Shown in pieces: positions 16,703 through 27,033 of a stretch of 64,000 bases of DNA. Under the pieces are notes generated by a model. The model worked only from the letters and a program-made list of their open reading frames with translations, did no database searches and was not told where the DNA came from. Every line of letters starts with the position of its first letter. Positions within the stretch are counted from its first letter, which is position 1. The position numbers and the translations under genes were made by a program. Location: positions 321,488-385,487 of the forward strand of contig JAEUJW010000040.1 in the NCBI GenBank assembly GCA_016793465.1, written 5' to 3'. This DNA comes from Myxococcales bacterium. GTDB taxonomy: Bacteria; Myxococcota; Polyangia; Nannocystales; Nannocystaceae.

Positions 16703-17701
16703 GTGATCACCCTGCACGTGTTCCACGCCACGCGCGGCCACTGGATCGAGTCCGACCTCGGCCGGCTCCGGCACCTCCACGCCGACCCGCTGGTCGTCTT
16801 CTGGCTCGACCTCGATCACCCGAGCGACGAGGAGTCGAAGGTCCTGACCGACGTGTTCGCCTTCCACCCGCTGGCCGTGGAGGACGCGCTGCAGGACTAC
16901 GGCCACCCGAAGATCGACACCTTCAACGACTACGTGTTCATGATCGTGCACGGGATCGACTTCTCCAGGCTCGACCTGAAGAAGTCGCTCGAGGTCAGCA
17001 CGGTCGAGCTCGACATCTTCTTCGGCGAGCGCTTCCTCGTCACCCACCACTCCGACTCGTCCATCCGCTCGGTCCACCAGCTGCACGAGGCCATGAAGGA
17101 GCCCGGCCACCGCCCGTGGACCACGGTGCGCCTGCTCCACTACCTGCTCGACCGCCTGGTCGACAACTACCTCCCGGTCATGGACGAGATCGGCGCCCGC
17201 CTCGAGCTGCTCGAGGACCAGATCGTCCACAAGCCCACGCCCGACCTGCTGGAGGCCGTGCTCGAGGCCAAGAAGACGGTGCTGCGCCTGCGCCGCATGA
17301 CCGCCCACCAGCGCATCGTGCTCGAGTCGCTGGCCCGCGGCCACCTCGAGACGATCCCCCGCGACAGCCTCGCGTTCTTCCGCGACATCTACGATCACTT
17401 CGTGCGCATCGCCGACCTCGCCGAGGCCTACCGCGAGGGCGCCCAGTCGGCCATCGAGGCCTACCTCTCGATCTCCGCCAACAAGACCAACGAGATCATG
17501 AAGGTCCTCACCCAGATCTCCACCGTCATGCTGCCCCTCACCTTCATCGCCGGCCTCTACGGCATGAACTTCAAAGTCATGCCCGAGCTGACCTGGGGCG
17601 AGGAGGCCGGCAAACCCTACGGCTACCTGTTCGCGCTCGGCCTCATGGCCACCACCGCGATCGCCCTCCTCGTGTGGTTCCGCCGCCGCCAGTGGCTCTA
17701 A
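16703..17701 (+). CDS. CorA-like Mg2+/Co2+ transporter
   Basis: The 332-residue protein has the CorA layout: a soluble N-terminal alpha/beta domain and long helices (residues ~140-265). Two C-terminal membrane segments follow, the first ending in the signature GLYGMNF (YGMN selectivity motif). Such pentameric channels carry Mg2+ and sometimes Co2+ or Ni2+. The protein ends with a short positive tail (RRRQW). It appears to be a single-gene unit with its own promoter. Confidence 0.93.
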   Translation: MITLHVFHATRGHWIESDLGRLRHLHADPLVVFWLDLDHPSDEESKVLTDVFAFHPLAVEDALQDYGHPKIDTFNDYVFMIVHGIDFSRLDLKKSLEVSTVELDIFFGERFLVTHHSDSSIRSVHQLHEAMKEPGHRPWTTVRLLHYLLDRLVDNYLPVMDEIGARLELLEDQIVHKPTPDLLEAVLEAKKTVLRLRRMTAHQRIVLESLARGHLETIPRDSLAFFRDIYDHFVRIADLAEAYREGAQSAIEAYLSISANKTNEIMKVLTQISTVMLPLTFIAGLYGMNFKVMPELTWGEEAGKPYGYLFALGLMATTAIALLVWFRRRQWL

Positions 17702-17842
17702 AGCACGGGACTGCAGCGGTGATCTCCCGACGCGAACGCCGTTCGCTCGCCGGCGCAGAAACCTCCGCCCCCGCGGATCCTCCGAAACGTTGATCCGTGG
17801 CCCCCGCGGGTGTTACTTGTCGCGATCAGGAGTGGTCCCACC

Positions 17843-19105
17843 ATGGCCTTCGAACCCAGCCTGCGCGAGCTGACCCGCTCCGCCCTCACCCTCGTCCTCG
17901 CCGGCGGCCGCGGCTCCCGCCTCGGCCCCCTCACCGACCGCCGGGCCAAGCCCGCCGTCCACTTCGGCGGCAAGTTCCGCATCATCGACTTCGCCCTGTC
18001 GAACGCCATCAACTCCGGCTTTCGCCAGATGGCCGTGCTCACCCAGTATAAGTCGCACTCGCTGCTGCGCCACCTCCAGCGCGGCTGGAGCTTCCTGCGC
18101 GGCGAGATGAACGAGTTCGTCGACCTCCTGCCCGCCCAGCAGCGCATCAACGAGGAGAACTGGTACCGCGGCACCGCCGACGCCGTCTACCAGAACATCG
18201 ACATCTTCCACAGCGTGCGCCCCTCGCACGTCATCATCCTCGCCGGCGACCACATCTATAAAATGGACTACGGCAAGATGCTGTGGTCGCACGTGCTGCG
18301 CGGCGCCGAGGTCACGGTCGCCTGCATCGAGGTCCCGCGCATGGAGGCCACCGGCTTCGGCGTGATGGCCGTCGACGACCACGACCGCGTGATCAAATTC
18401 GTCGAGAAGCCCAAGGACCCGCCGCCGATGCCCGGCCACCCCGACCTCGCGCTGGCGAGCATGGGCGTGTACATCTTCAACGGCAACTTCTTGTGGGACC
18501 AGCTGGCCCGCGACACCGCCGACCCGCACTCGAGCCACGACTTCGGCAAGGACATCATCCCCTTCCTGGTCGACCGCCGCGCGGCGATCTACGCCCACCG
18601 CTTCACCGACAGCTGCGTGCGCAGCGAGCCCGGCGCGCCGTCCTACTGGCGCGACGTCGGCACCATCGACGCCTACTGGGAGGCCAACATCGACCTCACC
18701 AGCGTGGTCCCGCCGCTCGACCTCTACGACCCCAACTGGCGCATCTGGACCTACCAGGAGCAGCTCCCGCCGGCCAAGTTCGTGCACGACGAGGACAACC
18801 GCCGCGGCAGCGCGATCAACTCGATGGTGTCCGGCGGCTGCATCCTCTCGGGCGCGGAGATCCGCCGCTCGCTGCTGTTCTCGAACGTGCGCGCCCACTC
18901 GTACTCTCGCCTCGAGGGCGCCGTCGTGCTGCCCGACGTCGTCATCAACCGCCGCGCTCGCCTGTCCAAGGTCGTCATCGACCGCGGCGTCGTCATCCCC
19001 GAGGGCCTCGTCGTCGGCGAGGACCCCGAGGCCGACGCCCGCCGCTTCGCCCGCACCCAGAACGGCGTCACCCTCATCACCCAGGCCATGCTCCACAAGC
19101 TCTGA
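17843..19105 (+). CDS. glgC: Glucose-1-phosphate adenylyltransferase
   Basis: The 420-residue protein has the pyrophosphorylase signature [21 protein letters not shown], the ADP-glucose-type motifs [12 protein letters not shown] and [14 protein letters not shown], and a C-terminal beta-helix domain. It makes ADP-glucose from ATP and glucose-1-phosphate, the committed step of bacterial glycogen synthesis. ATG at 17843 has AGGAG ten bases upstream and starts before the fold; an in-frame upstream start at 17810 lacks support. glgA follows after 6 bases, so the two form an operon. Confidence 0.96.
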   Translation: MAFEPSLRELTRSALTLVLAGGRGSRLGPLTDRRAKPAVHFGGKFRIIDFALSNAINSGFRQMAVLTQYKSHSLLRHLQRGWSFLRGEMNEFVDLLPAQQRINEENWYRGTADAVYQNIDIFHSVRPSHVIILAGDHIYKMDYGKMLWSHVLRGAEVTVACIEVPRMEATGFGVMAVDDHDRVIKFVEKPKDPPPMPGHPDLALASMGVYIFNGNFLWDQLARDTADPHSSHDFGKDIIPFLVDRRAAIYAHRFTDSCVRSEPGAPSYWRDVGTIDAYWEANIDLTSVVPPLDLYDPNWRIWTYQEQLPPAKFVHDEDNRRGSAINSMVSGGCILSGAEIRRSLLFSNVRAHSYSRLEGAVVLPDVVINRRARLSKVVIDRGVVIPEGLVVGEDPEADARRFARTQNGVTLITQAMLHKL

Positions 19106-19111
19106 GCACCC

Positions 19112-20563
19112 ATGCGCGTCCTGTTCGTCGCCTCCGAAGTCTTCCCCCTCGTCAAGACCGGCGGCCTCGCCGACGTCGTCGGCGCCCTGCCCCCGGCCCT
19201 CGCCAGCCTCGGCCTCGACGTCCGCGTGCTCGTGCCCGGCTACCCCAAGGTGCTCGACGGCCTCGACGTCACCGGCAAGGTCGTGCGCCTCGGCGGCCTC
19301 GTCGGCGCCGGCTCGGCCCGCCTGCTCTACGGCCGCGCCGGCAACCTCGAGCTGCTCGTGCTCGACGCCCCGCAGCTCTACGAACGGCCGGGCAACCCCT
19401 ACACCGGCCCCGACGGCCGCGACTGGCCCGACAACCACCGCCGCTTCGGCGCCCTCTGCGACGCCGCGGCCTGGCTCGCCGGCCCCGAGGGCGGGGCCGA
19501 GCGCTGGCGCCCCGACGTGATCCACGGCCACGACTGGCAGTCGGGCCTCGCCCCCGCCTACGTCGCGCTGACGGAGGGCCGGAAGAAGCCCGCGACGATC
19601 ACCACCGTGCACAACCTGGCCTACCAGGGCGTGTTCTCCCGCGACGTGATGCACGAGCTCCGCCTCCCGCCGTGGACCTTCGACGTCCAGGGCGTCGAGT
19701 ACTACGGCCACCTCGGCTTCCTCAAGGCCGGCCTGTGGTACAGCGACAAGATCACCACGGTCAGCCCGACCTACGCCCGCCAGATCCAGACCCAGACCTA
19801 CGGCCACGGCATGGAGGGCCTGTTAAAAACTCGCGACGCCGACCTCCACGGAATTCTCAACGGCATCGACACCGCGATCTGGGACCCCGCGACCGACCCC
19901 CACATCGCCGCGCGCTACGACGCCGGCGATCCGTTCCCGGGCAAAAAATTGAACAAGCTCGCGGTGCAGGCGGCGATGGGCCTCGCGCGCGACCCCGACG
20001 CCCCGCTGTTCTGCGTGATCTCCCGCCTCGTGACCATGAAGGGCCTCGACCTGCTGCTCAGCGCCGGCACGACCCTGCTGCGCCGCGGCGCCCAGCTGGC
20101 GATCCTCGGCTCCGGCGAGCAGAAGCTCGAGCAGGGCTTCGACGCCGCCGCCGCCCACTTCCCCGGCCGCGTCGCCGTGCGCCACGGCTACAACGAGCCG
20201 CTCGCCCACCTGCTGCAGGCCGGCTCCGACGCCATCGTCATCCCCTCGCGCACCGAGCCGTGCGGCCTCACCCAGATGTACGCCCTGCGCTACGGCACCA
20301 TCCCCGTGGTCCGCCGCACCGGCGGCCTCGCCGACTCGGTCGTCGACGCCAACCCGCAGAACCTCGCCACCGACCGCGCCACCGGCGTGCTGTTCGACGA
20401 CCCCAGCCCCGACGCCATGGCCTGGGCCCTCGGTCGCACCCTCGACCTCCACCAGCACCAGCCGCTGTGGCAGTCGATGGTCCGCCGCGCCATGGCCGAG
20501 GACTTCGGCTGGACCCACTCGGCCCGCCGCTACGCCGCCCTCTACCAGCAGATCGCCGGCTGA
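19112..20563 (+). CDS. glgA: Glycogen synthase (ADP-glucose type, GT5)
   Basis: The 483-residue protein starts MRVLFVASEVFPLVKTGGLA, containing the KTGGL ADP-glucose-binding motif of GT5 synthases. The C-terminal GT-B half has IPSRTEPCGLTQMYALRYG and RRTGGLADSV. It extends alpha-1,4-glucan using ADP-glucose supplied by the adjacent GlgC. The length matches the family. AT-rich codon clusters occur at LLKTR (19821) and GKKLN (19943). Confidence 0.97.
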   Translation: MRVLFVASEVFPLVKTGGLADVVGALPPALASLGLDVRVLVPGYPKVLDGLDVTGKVVRLGGLVGAGSARLLYGRAGNLELLVLDAPQLYERPGNPYTGPDGRDWPDNHRRFGALCDAAAWLAGPEGGAERWRPDVIHGHDWQSGLAPAYVALTEGRKKPATITTVHNLAYQGVFSRDVMHELRLPPWTFDVQGVEYYGHLGFLKAGLWYSDKITTVSPTYARQIQTQTYGHGMEGLLKTRDADLHGILNGIDTAIWDPATDPHIAARYDAGDPFPGKKLNKLAVQAAMGLARDPDAPLFCVISRLVTMKGLDLLLSAGTTLLRRGAQLAILGSGEQKLEQGFDAAAAHFPGRVAVRHGYNEPLAHLLQAGSDAIVIPSRTEPCGLTQMYALRYGTIPVVRRTGGLADSVVDANPQNLATDRATGVLFDDPSPDAMAWALGRTLDLHQHQPLWQSMVRRAMAEDFGWTHSARRYAALYQQIAG

Positions 20564-20680
20564 GCTCCTCGTCCGGCGTCGGGTTCGAGCGGCCCGCGGC
20601 GATCCCCCGCACCGCCTCCGTCCCTCACGTCGGCGCGCGACACTTCGCCAGCGGGGTCGTCGGCGCGCGACCCGCTCAGC

Positions 20681-21238
20681 TCACGGCGGGTTGCCGTTGG
20701 CCCCGATGAGCCCGCCCTGCAGGCGGAAGTTCGCCGAGTTCGAGACCCCCTGGTTCGAGGTCGGCTGGCCCATCGTGAACACCATCGTGAAGTTGGCGCT
20801 GCTCGCACGGGTCCCGCTGTTCACGGTCTGACTCACCGACCGACCGCTCACCCCGCCGCCCGTCGTCGTGTCCGTGTCGGTATCGGTGTCGGTGTCCGTG
20901 TCGCTCGTGGTGCCCGCCGTCGTGCCCGTGCTGGTGTCCGTGGACGTGGTCGTCAGCACCGGCATCGTCGTGTCCGTGGTCGACGTCGACGGGTCGGTGG
21001 TCGTCGGCGGATCCGTCGTCGGCACGTCGGTCGTCGACGGGTCGGTGGTCGGCGTGTCCGTGGTCGGCTCGGTCGTCGTCGGCTTGGTCGTCGTCGGCGG
21101 CTCCTGCGTCGTGCCCGCCGACGTGCCCGTCCCGGACCCGCTGTCCGTCTCCGTGCCGGCCACGAAGTCGTCGCCGCACGCGCCGGCGAGCAGCGCCCCC
21201 AACACCATCACCGGGCCCCACTGTGCGGATCGACGCAT
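20681..21238 (-). CDS. Lipoprotein with Thr-rich linker and conserved SANF-type tail
   Basis: The 185-residue protein has a lipobox LLAGAC (Cys21). A ~100-residue linker rich in Thr/Asp/Pro/Ser follows, including DTDTDTDTDTD. The ~50-residue C-terminal segment (SVSQTVNSGTRASSANFTM... and SANFRLQGGL) looks like the SANYxL / GQPxxG / GGL module found at the ends of many bacterial surface proteins. No catalytic domain is visible. ATG at 21238 has a GAGGGGG ribosome binding site, and a TAGAGT hexamer lies ~43 bases upstream (21281-21286). Confidence 0.75.
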   Translation of the reverse strand: MRRSAQWGPVMVLGALLAGACGDDFVAGTETDSGSGTGTSAGTTQEPPTTTKPTTTEPTTDTPTTDPSTTDVPTTDPPTTTDPSTSTTDTTMPVLTTTSTDTSTGTTAGTTSDTDTDTDTDTDTTTGGGVSGRSVSQTVNSGTRASSANFTMVFTMGQPTSNQGVSNSANFRLQGGLIGANGNPP

Positions 21239-21454
21239 CCCCCACCCCCTCGGACAACCGTTGACCACCAAGACCCGGCGACTCTACACGAACCGGTCCG
21301 CGGCCAGCAACGCGGCGGAGGATCCGCGGGGTCCCCGGCGGCGACGCCGTCGGCGCACAAGCGCACATCCATGATAAAGCCCGAGGAGCGCCATGGAGCG
21401 CGCGTCCGCGGCATATCCTCGGCCGAGCCGCCTGTGGTATGGAGGAGGGCCGCG

Positions 21455-22234
21455 ATGTCCTCTCCTCGTGCACTCGCCCTGAGCTGGTCCTGCGCCCTGG
21501 CCCTGTTCGCCTGCGACGCCCCCCCGACGCCCCAGCAGACTCCGCCGGCCGACGCCGCCAGGCAGGACCCCGACGCCGCCGCCAAGGCCGAGGCCGTCGC
21601 CCAGGAGCATTATTTAAAGGCCCTCGAGCTCGAGGCCGCCGGTCGCTACGTCGAGGCCAAGATCGAGGTCGACCAGGCCCTCACCAACGGCGCCGGCCGC
21701 GACGCGCACATCCTCGCCGCCAAGCTCGCCGTCCTCCGCAACGATCTCCCCGCCGCCAGCGACCTGCTCGCCAGATACGCCGGCGACACCAACGACGCGC
21801 TCGTCCAGTACAACCTCGGCCTCATCGCCCAGCGCCGCAACGAGTACAACCGCGCCCGCAACGCCTACCTCGCCGCCGCCAAGGCCGACCCCACCCTCGC
21901 CGCCGCCCGCTTCAACCTCGCCATCCTCACCTGGGACGCCGGCGTCCAGGAAGAAGCCAGGCACCACGCCCGCAAGTTCCTCGAGATGGCCCCCGCCGAC
22001 CCCCGCGGCGCCGAGCTCCGCGCCAAGGTCCAGCTCGACGCCGGCCCCGCGGGCGCCACCCCGGCCGGCCCCGCCACCGGCGCCGCCACGGCCGTCGACC
22101 CCGCCCCGGGCACCCGACCCGCCCCCGCCGCGAAGACGGACGACGCCGGCCTTAAAGACCCCTTCAACCGCAAGGACCAGTCGGCCCGCGACGTCAACGG
22201 CCTCAAGGACCCCCTGGCCAAGAAGGCCGGCTGA
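21455..22234 (+). CDS. TPR-repeat lipoprotein
   Basis: The 259-residue protein has a lipobox ALFAC (Cys20). Four or so tetratricopeptide-like helical repeats cover residues 50-190 (HYLKALELEAAGRYVEAKIE; LVQYNLGLIAQRRNEYNRAR; ARFNLAILTWDAGVQEEA). A Pro/Ala/Gly tail ends with a duplicated motif GLKDPFNRKD / GLKDPLAKKAG. TPR lipoproteins usually act as assembly scaffolds at the periplasmic face of a membrane. The start has GGAGGAGGG upstream. The target is unknown. Confidence 0.8.
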   Translation: MSSPRALALSWSCALALFACDAPPTPQQTPPADAARQDPDAAAKAEAVAQEHYLKALELEAAGRYVEAKIEVDQALTNGAGRDAHILAAKLAVLRNDLPAASDLLARYAGDTNDALVQYNLGLIAQRRNEYNRARNAYLAAAKADPTLAAARFNLAILTWDAGVQEEARHHARKFLEMAPADPRGAELRAKVQLDAGPAGATPAGPATGAATAVDPAPGTRPAPAAKTDDAGLKDPFNRKDQSARDVNGLKDPLAKKAG

Positions 22235-22373
22235 GCCCTCGGCGACGCTCTCGCCCCGCTGTCACTTTCTCACCGCCCCACACGCGCCGGCGGCCGCGCG
22301 AGCGACGATTCTTCGGCGGCCGCCGTCGCGCAACAGCGGCCGGCGGATCGCTCCGCCGGTCCCGCGCGACGCC

Positions 22374-23693
22374 TCAGCCGTTGCTGAGAATGACGTAGCC
22401 GTTGGCGCTCGTGCTGTTGACGATCGCCGACGTCGGATCCGTGTCGATGCACATGCCCACGGTCAGGCCGCCCGTGACACCCGGCACCGTCGTACCGGAC
22501 GCCGACACCGGCGCCCGGATCCCGTTCGTGACGGTGTGGTTGGTCGGATTGCCGCTGTTGAACGGGACGAGCGGATTGCCCATCCCGCCGGCGCGCCAGC
22601 AGAGGTCGAGCGCCACGGTCCCGTTCGCGGACGGAATGATCGAGGTCGAGACGCTGCCGGTCAGCCGCTGGGTGATCGTGGTCACGTTGATCACCGCGGT
22701 GCCGCCGATGAACGTGTACGGCGCGTTGGCATTGACCGCCAGGACGGTGCCCTGAAGCCGACTGACCGAGAGGATGCCGTCGGTCCCGTTGATCCCGTTG
22801 ATCCCGTTCGCCCCCGCAGGTCCCGCAGGACCCGCAGGACCCGCAGGACCCGCAGGACCCGCAGGACCCGCAGGACCCACAGCTCCCGCCGGACCCGCCG
22901 GCCCCGCAGGCCCCACCGGACCGATCGGCCCCGCCGGCCCCGCCGGCCCCACCGGTCCGATCGGCCCCTGCATCCCATCCGCGCCCGCCGGACCCGCCGG
23001 CCCCGCCGGCCCCGCCGGTCCGACCGCACCATCGGCCCCCGCCGGACCCGCTGGCCCCGCCGGACCCACAGCCCCAGCCGGCCCCGCCGGACCCGCCGGA
23101 CCCACAGCCCCAGCCGGCCCAGCCGGACCCGCAGGGCCCACCGCGCCCGCCGGCCCCGCAGGACCCACCGCGCCCGCCGGACCCGCCGGACCCGCCGGCC
23201 CCTGCAGCCCCGACGGATCGCCGACCCACTGCCCGTCGCTGTTGATCACCTCGCCGAAGTTTTGAATGTTGACGCTGGTCGGGTTGATCACCCCGCGCAC
23301 GTCGCCCGCGAACATCGCGTACGGCACGCTGGCGATCGCCGCGCGCGGCGTCATCTCGTCGTCCGCGCCGACGGTGATGCCGAGCCAGCGCACCGTTCCA
23401 TCGAACACCACGCCGTCGAGCGGCGTCGTCTCGCCGAGCCGCACCGAGAAGTAGCCCTCGTCGAAGTTGATGTTGATCGTCTCGGTCCACAGCTCGTTGC
23501 CGGCGTTCTCCGCGTCATAGATCGTGAACGTCACGTCCTGGGCCCCGACCACCGGCGTGCCGACCATGTCGAACAGCCGCCCCTGGTGGGTCACAGTCGC
23601 CGGCACGTCGGCCCGCGCCGGCTGCTCGCCGAGCAACCAACCTGCGATCAGCGTCGCACCCATCACCCATCGCCGCATCCCGTTCATCCTCAT
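22374..23693 (-). CDS. Secreted collagen-like (Gly-X-Y) protein
   Basis: The 439-residue protein has a signal peptide ([23 protein letters not shown]). An N-terminal beta-rich head ends in the motif [16 protein letters not shown], like the head of tail-fibre or repeat-rich secreted proteins. An uninterrupted Gly-X-Y stretch of ~143 residues (22772-23201) follows, mostly [13 protein letters not shown] with a [10 protein letters not shown] end, then a ~120-residue C-terminal globular domain. Such proteins form collagen triple helices and trimeric surface fibres. The repeat is dominated by Pro in the X position and Ala or Val in the Y position. Confidence 0.85.
   Translation of the reverse strand: MRMNGMRRWVMGATLIAGWLLGEQPARADVPATVTHQGRLFDMVGTPVVGAQDVTFTIYDAENAGNELWTETININFDEGYFSVRLGETTPLDGVVFDGTVRWLGITVGADDEMTPRAAIASVPYAMFAGDVRGVINPTSVNIQNFGEVINSDGQWVGDPSGLQGPAGPAGPAGAVGPAGPAGAVGPAGPAGPAGAVGPAGPAGPAGAVGPAGPAGPAGADGAVGPAGPAGPAGPAGADGMQGPIGPVGPAGPAGPIGPVGPAGPAGPAGAVGPAGPAGPAGPAGPAGPAGPAGANGINGINGTDGILSVSRLQGTVLAVNANAPYTFIGGTAVINVTTITQRLTGSVSTSIIPSANGTVALDLCWRAGGMGNPLVPFNSGNPTNHTVTNGIRAPVSASGTTVPGVTGGLTVGMCIDTDPTSAIVNSTSANGYVILSNG
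22772..23201 (-). repeat. Collagen-like coding repeat
   Basis: A run of about 48 Gly-X-Y triplets made of 9-bp and 27-bp DNA repeats (CCCGCAGGA / CCCGCCGGC families on the plus strand). Copy number is likely to vary between strains. Confidence 0.85.
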
Positions 23694-23844
23694 GGCGCTC
23701 CCCACTCCCCGCGAACAACCCAGACAATTCTTAAACCCACGCGCGCCGAACAGCGCGCCGCGCCACTCTACCGAACCGACCGTCCTCCGACAACGGTGAC
23801 GCCTGTCGCCTCCCAGCACGCAGACCTGGCCGAAAGCGACCGTC

Positions 23845-25926
23845 TCACGCGGACGCCGACGTGCGGGCCGCCAGGATCTCCCGCCACTTGCGCGCGCTGA
23901 CCACCAGGATCGCGACCACGAACACCAGCAGCGTCCCCGTCACCCCGGCATTAATTAAACCCATCGCCGCTGTCGCCGGCACACTGACCATCGGCACGTA
24001 GACCTCGAACAGCGCGCGCAGCCCCGCCGTGATGGTCGTCGTGCCCACGAACAGCAGCGGCCCCAGCGTCACCCACGCGTACACCGGCCGCCTCGCCTCG
24101 CGCAGCACGATCGCCGTCGCCACCGCCAAGGCGACCGACGCCAGCAGCTGGTTGGCGATCCCGAACATCGGCCAGATCGTCGCGATCGACCCCGTCAGAA
24201 TAAAATAGCTCCACCCGGCCACCAGCACCGCCGACGACAGCATCGCCGCCGGCGTGTTCGCCGGGTCGGCGAACCACCGCCAGCGCCGCCCCAGGAACTC
24301 CTGCAGCAGGAACCGCCCCACCCGCGTCCCCGTGTCGATGGTCGTCAGGATGAACAGCGCCTCGAACATGATCGCAAAGTGGTACCAGTAGTCGATCAGC
24401 GTCCGCATGCCCGGCAGCCCCGAGAACACCCGGGCCATCCCGACCGCCAGCGACACCGCCCCGCCCGTCCGCGCCGCGACCACCTCGTCCGCCGCCTCCG
24501 CAAGCATCGGCAGCTCGTCGACCCGCACCCCCAGCCGCGCGAAGTCCCCCGCCGTCAGCTCCGACGCGTGCACCTCGTGCGGGTCCGCGTGGTACCCCAG
24601 CGCCGCCAGCCCCGCGTTCGACACCCGCAACGCCTCCGACACTTTAATAATTCCATCCCCCTCCCCCGAAGGCACACCCTGCTCGTCGAGCCCGAGGCGC
24701 CTGCGATCCGCCGGCGTGAACGCCGGCAACGCCCGCTGCAGCTCGGCCGCGTCACGCGCCAGCCCCGGCCCCCCGTCCTTCGCAATAATTGAAATTTTCG
24801 GATCGGTGTTGATCGCAAAATAGTCGGCCGGCGGCAGCGCCGTCGCGGCCAGCAGCGCCGTGATCCCGACCAGCCCCTCCATGAGCATCGCCCCGTAGCC
24901 GATCGGCCGGCAGTCGGTCTCGTTATCGATCATCTTCGGCGTGGTGCCGCTGGCGATCAGCGCGTGAAACCCGGAGATGGCCCCGCAGGCGATCGTGATG
25001 AACACGAACGGGAACAGCGACCCGCGCACCACCGCCGGGAACGTCTCGCCGTCGACGTCGATGTTGCCCGGCCCGATCGCATTGAACGCCGGCATCTCGA
25101 TCATCGGGTTGACGATCATGATCCCCGCGATCAAAAGCGCGATCGTCCCGATCTTCATGTACGACGACAGGTAGTCGCGCGGGCACAGCAGCATCCACAC
25201 CGGCAGCACGCTGGCCACGAACCCGTAGGCCGCGATCAGCAGCGTGATCGTCACCTCGTCGAGCTGCAGATACGCCCCGAGGCTCGAGTCCTGGACCTGC
25301 TTGCCGAACACCACGCACAGCAGCAGCAGCCCGACCCCGACCACCGTCGCCTCGCGGACCCCCTGCACGCTCCCGCTGCGAATTTTATAAATATACAGAC
25401 CCATCGCCAGCGCGATCGGGATCGACGCGCCGATCGTGAACACCCCCCACGCGCTCTCGGCCAGCGCCCCGACGACCACGCGCCCGAGCCCGGCGATGGC
25501 GATGACGACGATGAACAGGATCGCCGCCCCCGCGATCGTGCCCGCCACCGGGCCCAGCTCGTCGCGTGCGATCTCCGCCAGCGACCGTCCCCCGCGGCGC
25601 ACCGACGCCACCAAAATTACGAAGTCGTGGACCGCACCGCCGAGCACCACCCCGAACAGGATCCAGATGTAGCCCGGCAGGAACCCGAACTGCGCCGCCA
25701 GCACCGGACCGACCAGCGGGCCCGCCCCCGTGATCGCCGCGAAGTGGTGGCCGAACAGCACCCAGCGGTGCGTCGGGTGGAAGTTCTGCCCGTCGTTGCG
25801 CGCGTGCGCCGGGGTCGTCCGGGTGGCGTCGAGCACCAGCACCTTCGCCGCCAGGAACGCCGAGTAATAGCGGTACGCGATCGCCAGGACGGCGAGCGCG
25901 ATGAGCATGAACCACAGGGCGTGCAC
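23845..25926 (-). CDS. cstA: Carbon starvation protein A (peptide/pyruvate transporter)
   Basis: The 693-residue protein is almost entirely membrane helices. It has the CstA signatures [39 protein letters not shown] and [14 protein letters not shown]. CstA-family proteins import peptides or pyruvate during carbon limitation. A loop of ~110 residues (about 365-470) between helices is longer than in many homologues. The GTG start at 25926 has TACCCA 7 bases upstream, so it may be transcribed as a leaderless mRNA even though the aldo/keto reductase gene ends only 24 bases before it. Confidence 0.93.
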   Translation of the reverse strand: MHALWFMLIALAVLAIAYRYYSAFLAAKVLVLDATRTTPAHARNDGQNFHPTHRWVLFGHHFAAITGAGPLVGPVLAAQFGFLPGYIWILFGVVLGGAVHDFVILVASVRRGGRSLAEIARDELGPVAGTIAGAAILFIVVIAIAGLGRVVVGALAESAWGVFTIGASIPIALAMGLYIYKIRSGSVQGVREATVVGVGLLLLCVVFGKQVQDSSLGAYLQLDEVTITLLIAAYGFVASVLPVWMLLCPRDYLSSYMKIGTIALLIAGIMIVNPMIEMPAFNAIGPGNIDVDGETFPAVVRGSLFPFVFITIACGAISGFHALIASGTTPKMIDNETDCRPIGYGAMLMEGLVGITALLAATALPPADYFAINTDPKISIIAKDGGPGLARDAAELQRALPAFTPADRRRLGLDEQGVPSGEGDGIIKVSEALRVSNAGLAALGYHADPHEVHASELTAGDFARLGVRVDELPMLAEAADEVVAARTGGAVSLAVGMARVFSGLPGMRTLIDYWYHFAIMFEALFILTTIDTGTRVGRFLLQEFLGRRWRWFADPANTPAAMLSSAVLVAGWSYFILTGSIATIWPMFGIANQLLASVALAVATAIVLREARRPVYAWVTLGPLLFVGTTTITAGLRALFEVYVPMVSVPATAAMGLINAGVTGTLLVFVVAILVVSARKWREILAARTSASA

Positions 25927-25933
25927 GCTCCCG

Positions 25934-25939
25934 TGGGTA
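25934..25939 (-). promoter_or_regulatory. -10 element of cstA
   Basis: TACCCA on the minus strand lies 7 bases before the GTG start at 25926. Confidence 0.5.
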
Positions 25940-25950
25940 TCACCTCCCGC

Positions 25951-26817
25951 TCACACGGGGAAGGCCTGATCGAGGGCCGCCAGGTCGTCCTGCGAGAACG
26001 CCATCCCGGCCGCCGCGGCGCTGTCGAGGGCGCTGGTGATCTTGCTCGCCCCGGGGATCGGCACGATGACCGGCGACCTGGCCAGCAGCCACGCCAGCGC
26101 CACCTGGAACGGCGAGACCCCGTGGCGCGCCCCGACCGCCTTCAGCGTCGCGTCCTCGGCCACCCGCGCCTTGCCCCGCCCGCCGCCGACCGGGCTGTAG
26201 GCCAGGTAACACAGCTTCTCCGCCGCACACAGCGCGATCACCCCATTCGAAAAGTCGCGGCGGTCGAACACGCTGCAGCGGTTCTGCACGCTGACGATCG
26301 GCGCCACCGCCTGCGCCCGTTTAATCTCCGACACCCCGACGTTGCTGAGGCCAATGTGCACGATCTTGCCCTGCTTGCGCAGCTCGGCCAGCGCGCCGAC
26401 GCTGTCCTCGATCGGCACCGCGTCGTCGACCGCGTGCAGCTGGTAGAGCTGCAGCGCCTGCACCTTCAGCGCCTTCAGGCTCGCCTCGCACGCCGACTTC
26501 AGGCGCCGCGGGTGCGCGTCGGTCACCCACGCCCCGCCGGGCCGCTGCAGCCCGCCCTTGGTCGCGACCACCACGCCCGCGTCGCCGTCCCACGAGGCCA
26601 GCGCCTCGGCGATCAGCCGCTCGTTGTGGCCGATGTCCGACTGGTCGAGGCAGTACACGTCGGCCGTGTCGATCAGCGTGACCCCGGCCCGCAGCGACGC
26701 GTGGATGATCTTGATCGCCTCCGACTTCGCCGGCCGACCGGCGATCGACAGCGGCATGCCGCCGAGGCCGATCTGGGACACGTGAAGACCGGAGCTGCCG
26801 AGCGGACGAGTTTGCAT
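25951..26817 (-). CDS. Aldo/keto reductase
   Basis: The 288-residue protein begins MQTRPLGSSGLHVSQIGLGG. It has the AKR catalytic pattern: TLIDTADVYCLDQSD with Asp and Tyr, VVATKGG with Lys, and LYQLHAVDD with His. It is somewhat shorter than the reductase at 13476-14438 and not closely similar. A GAGG lies upstream of the ATG. The gene ends 24 bases before cstA on the same strand, so the two may share a transcript. Confidence 0.9.
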   Translation of the reverse strand: MQTRPLGSSGLHVSQIGLGGMPLSIAGRPAKSEAIKIIHASLRAGVTLIDTADVYCLDQSDIGHNERLIAEALASWDGDAGVVVATKGGLQRPGGAWVTDAHPRRLKSACEASLKALKVQALQLYQLHAVDDAVPIEDSVGALAELRKQGKIVHIGLSNVGVSEIKRAQAVAPIVSVQNRCSVFDRRDFSNGVIALCAAEKLCYLAYSPVGGGRGKARVAEDATLKAVGARHGVSPFQVALAWLLARSPVIVPIPGASKITSALDSAAAAGMAFSQDDLAALDQAFPV

Positions 26818-27033
26818 GCGCTTGCCTCGATGTACACGGTTCTCGCCCAGCCCGGCGAGGCTGTCCACCCCCGTGAGACCTCGCCCCGCGCCGCTCCGCG
26901 GGCGCGCTCCCGCGTGCGCAGGCTCGCCGCCGACCGCCGACAGTGATCGTCGCCCCGGGGGGACCCGCCCTCGCGCCGACCCGCGCGCCCCGCCGCGATC
27001 ACCGCGGTCCTCGCTGTGCTAACTGCTGGGAGC

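Noticed and set aside
20868..21374. Val/Ser-rich forward ORF opposite the lipoprotein at 20681-21238
   Set aside because: It is the antisense of the Thr/Asp linker repeats and has no start signals.
22774..23265. Forward Pro-Ala-Gly repeat ORF opposite the collagen-like gene
   Set aside because: It is the mirror translation of the repeat. Signal peptide, head domain and ribosome binding site all support the minus-strand gene.
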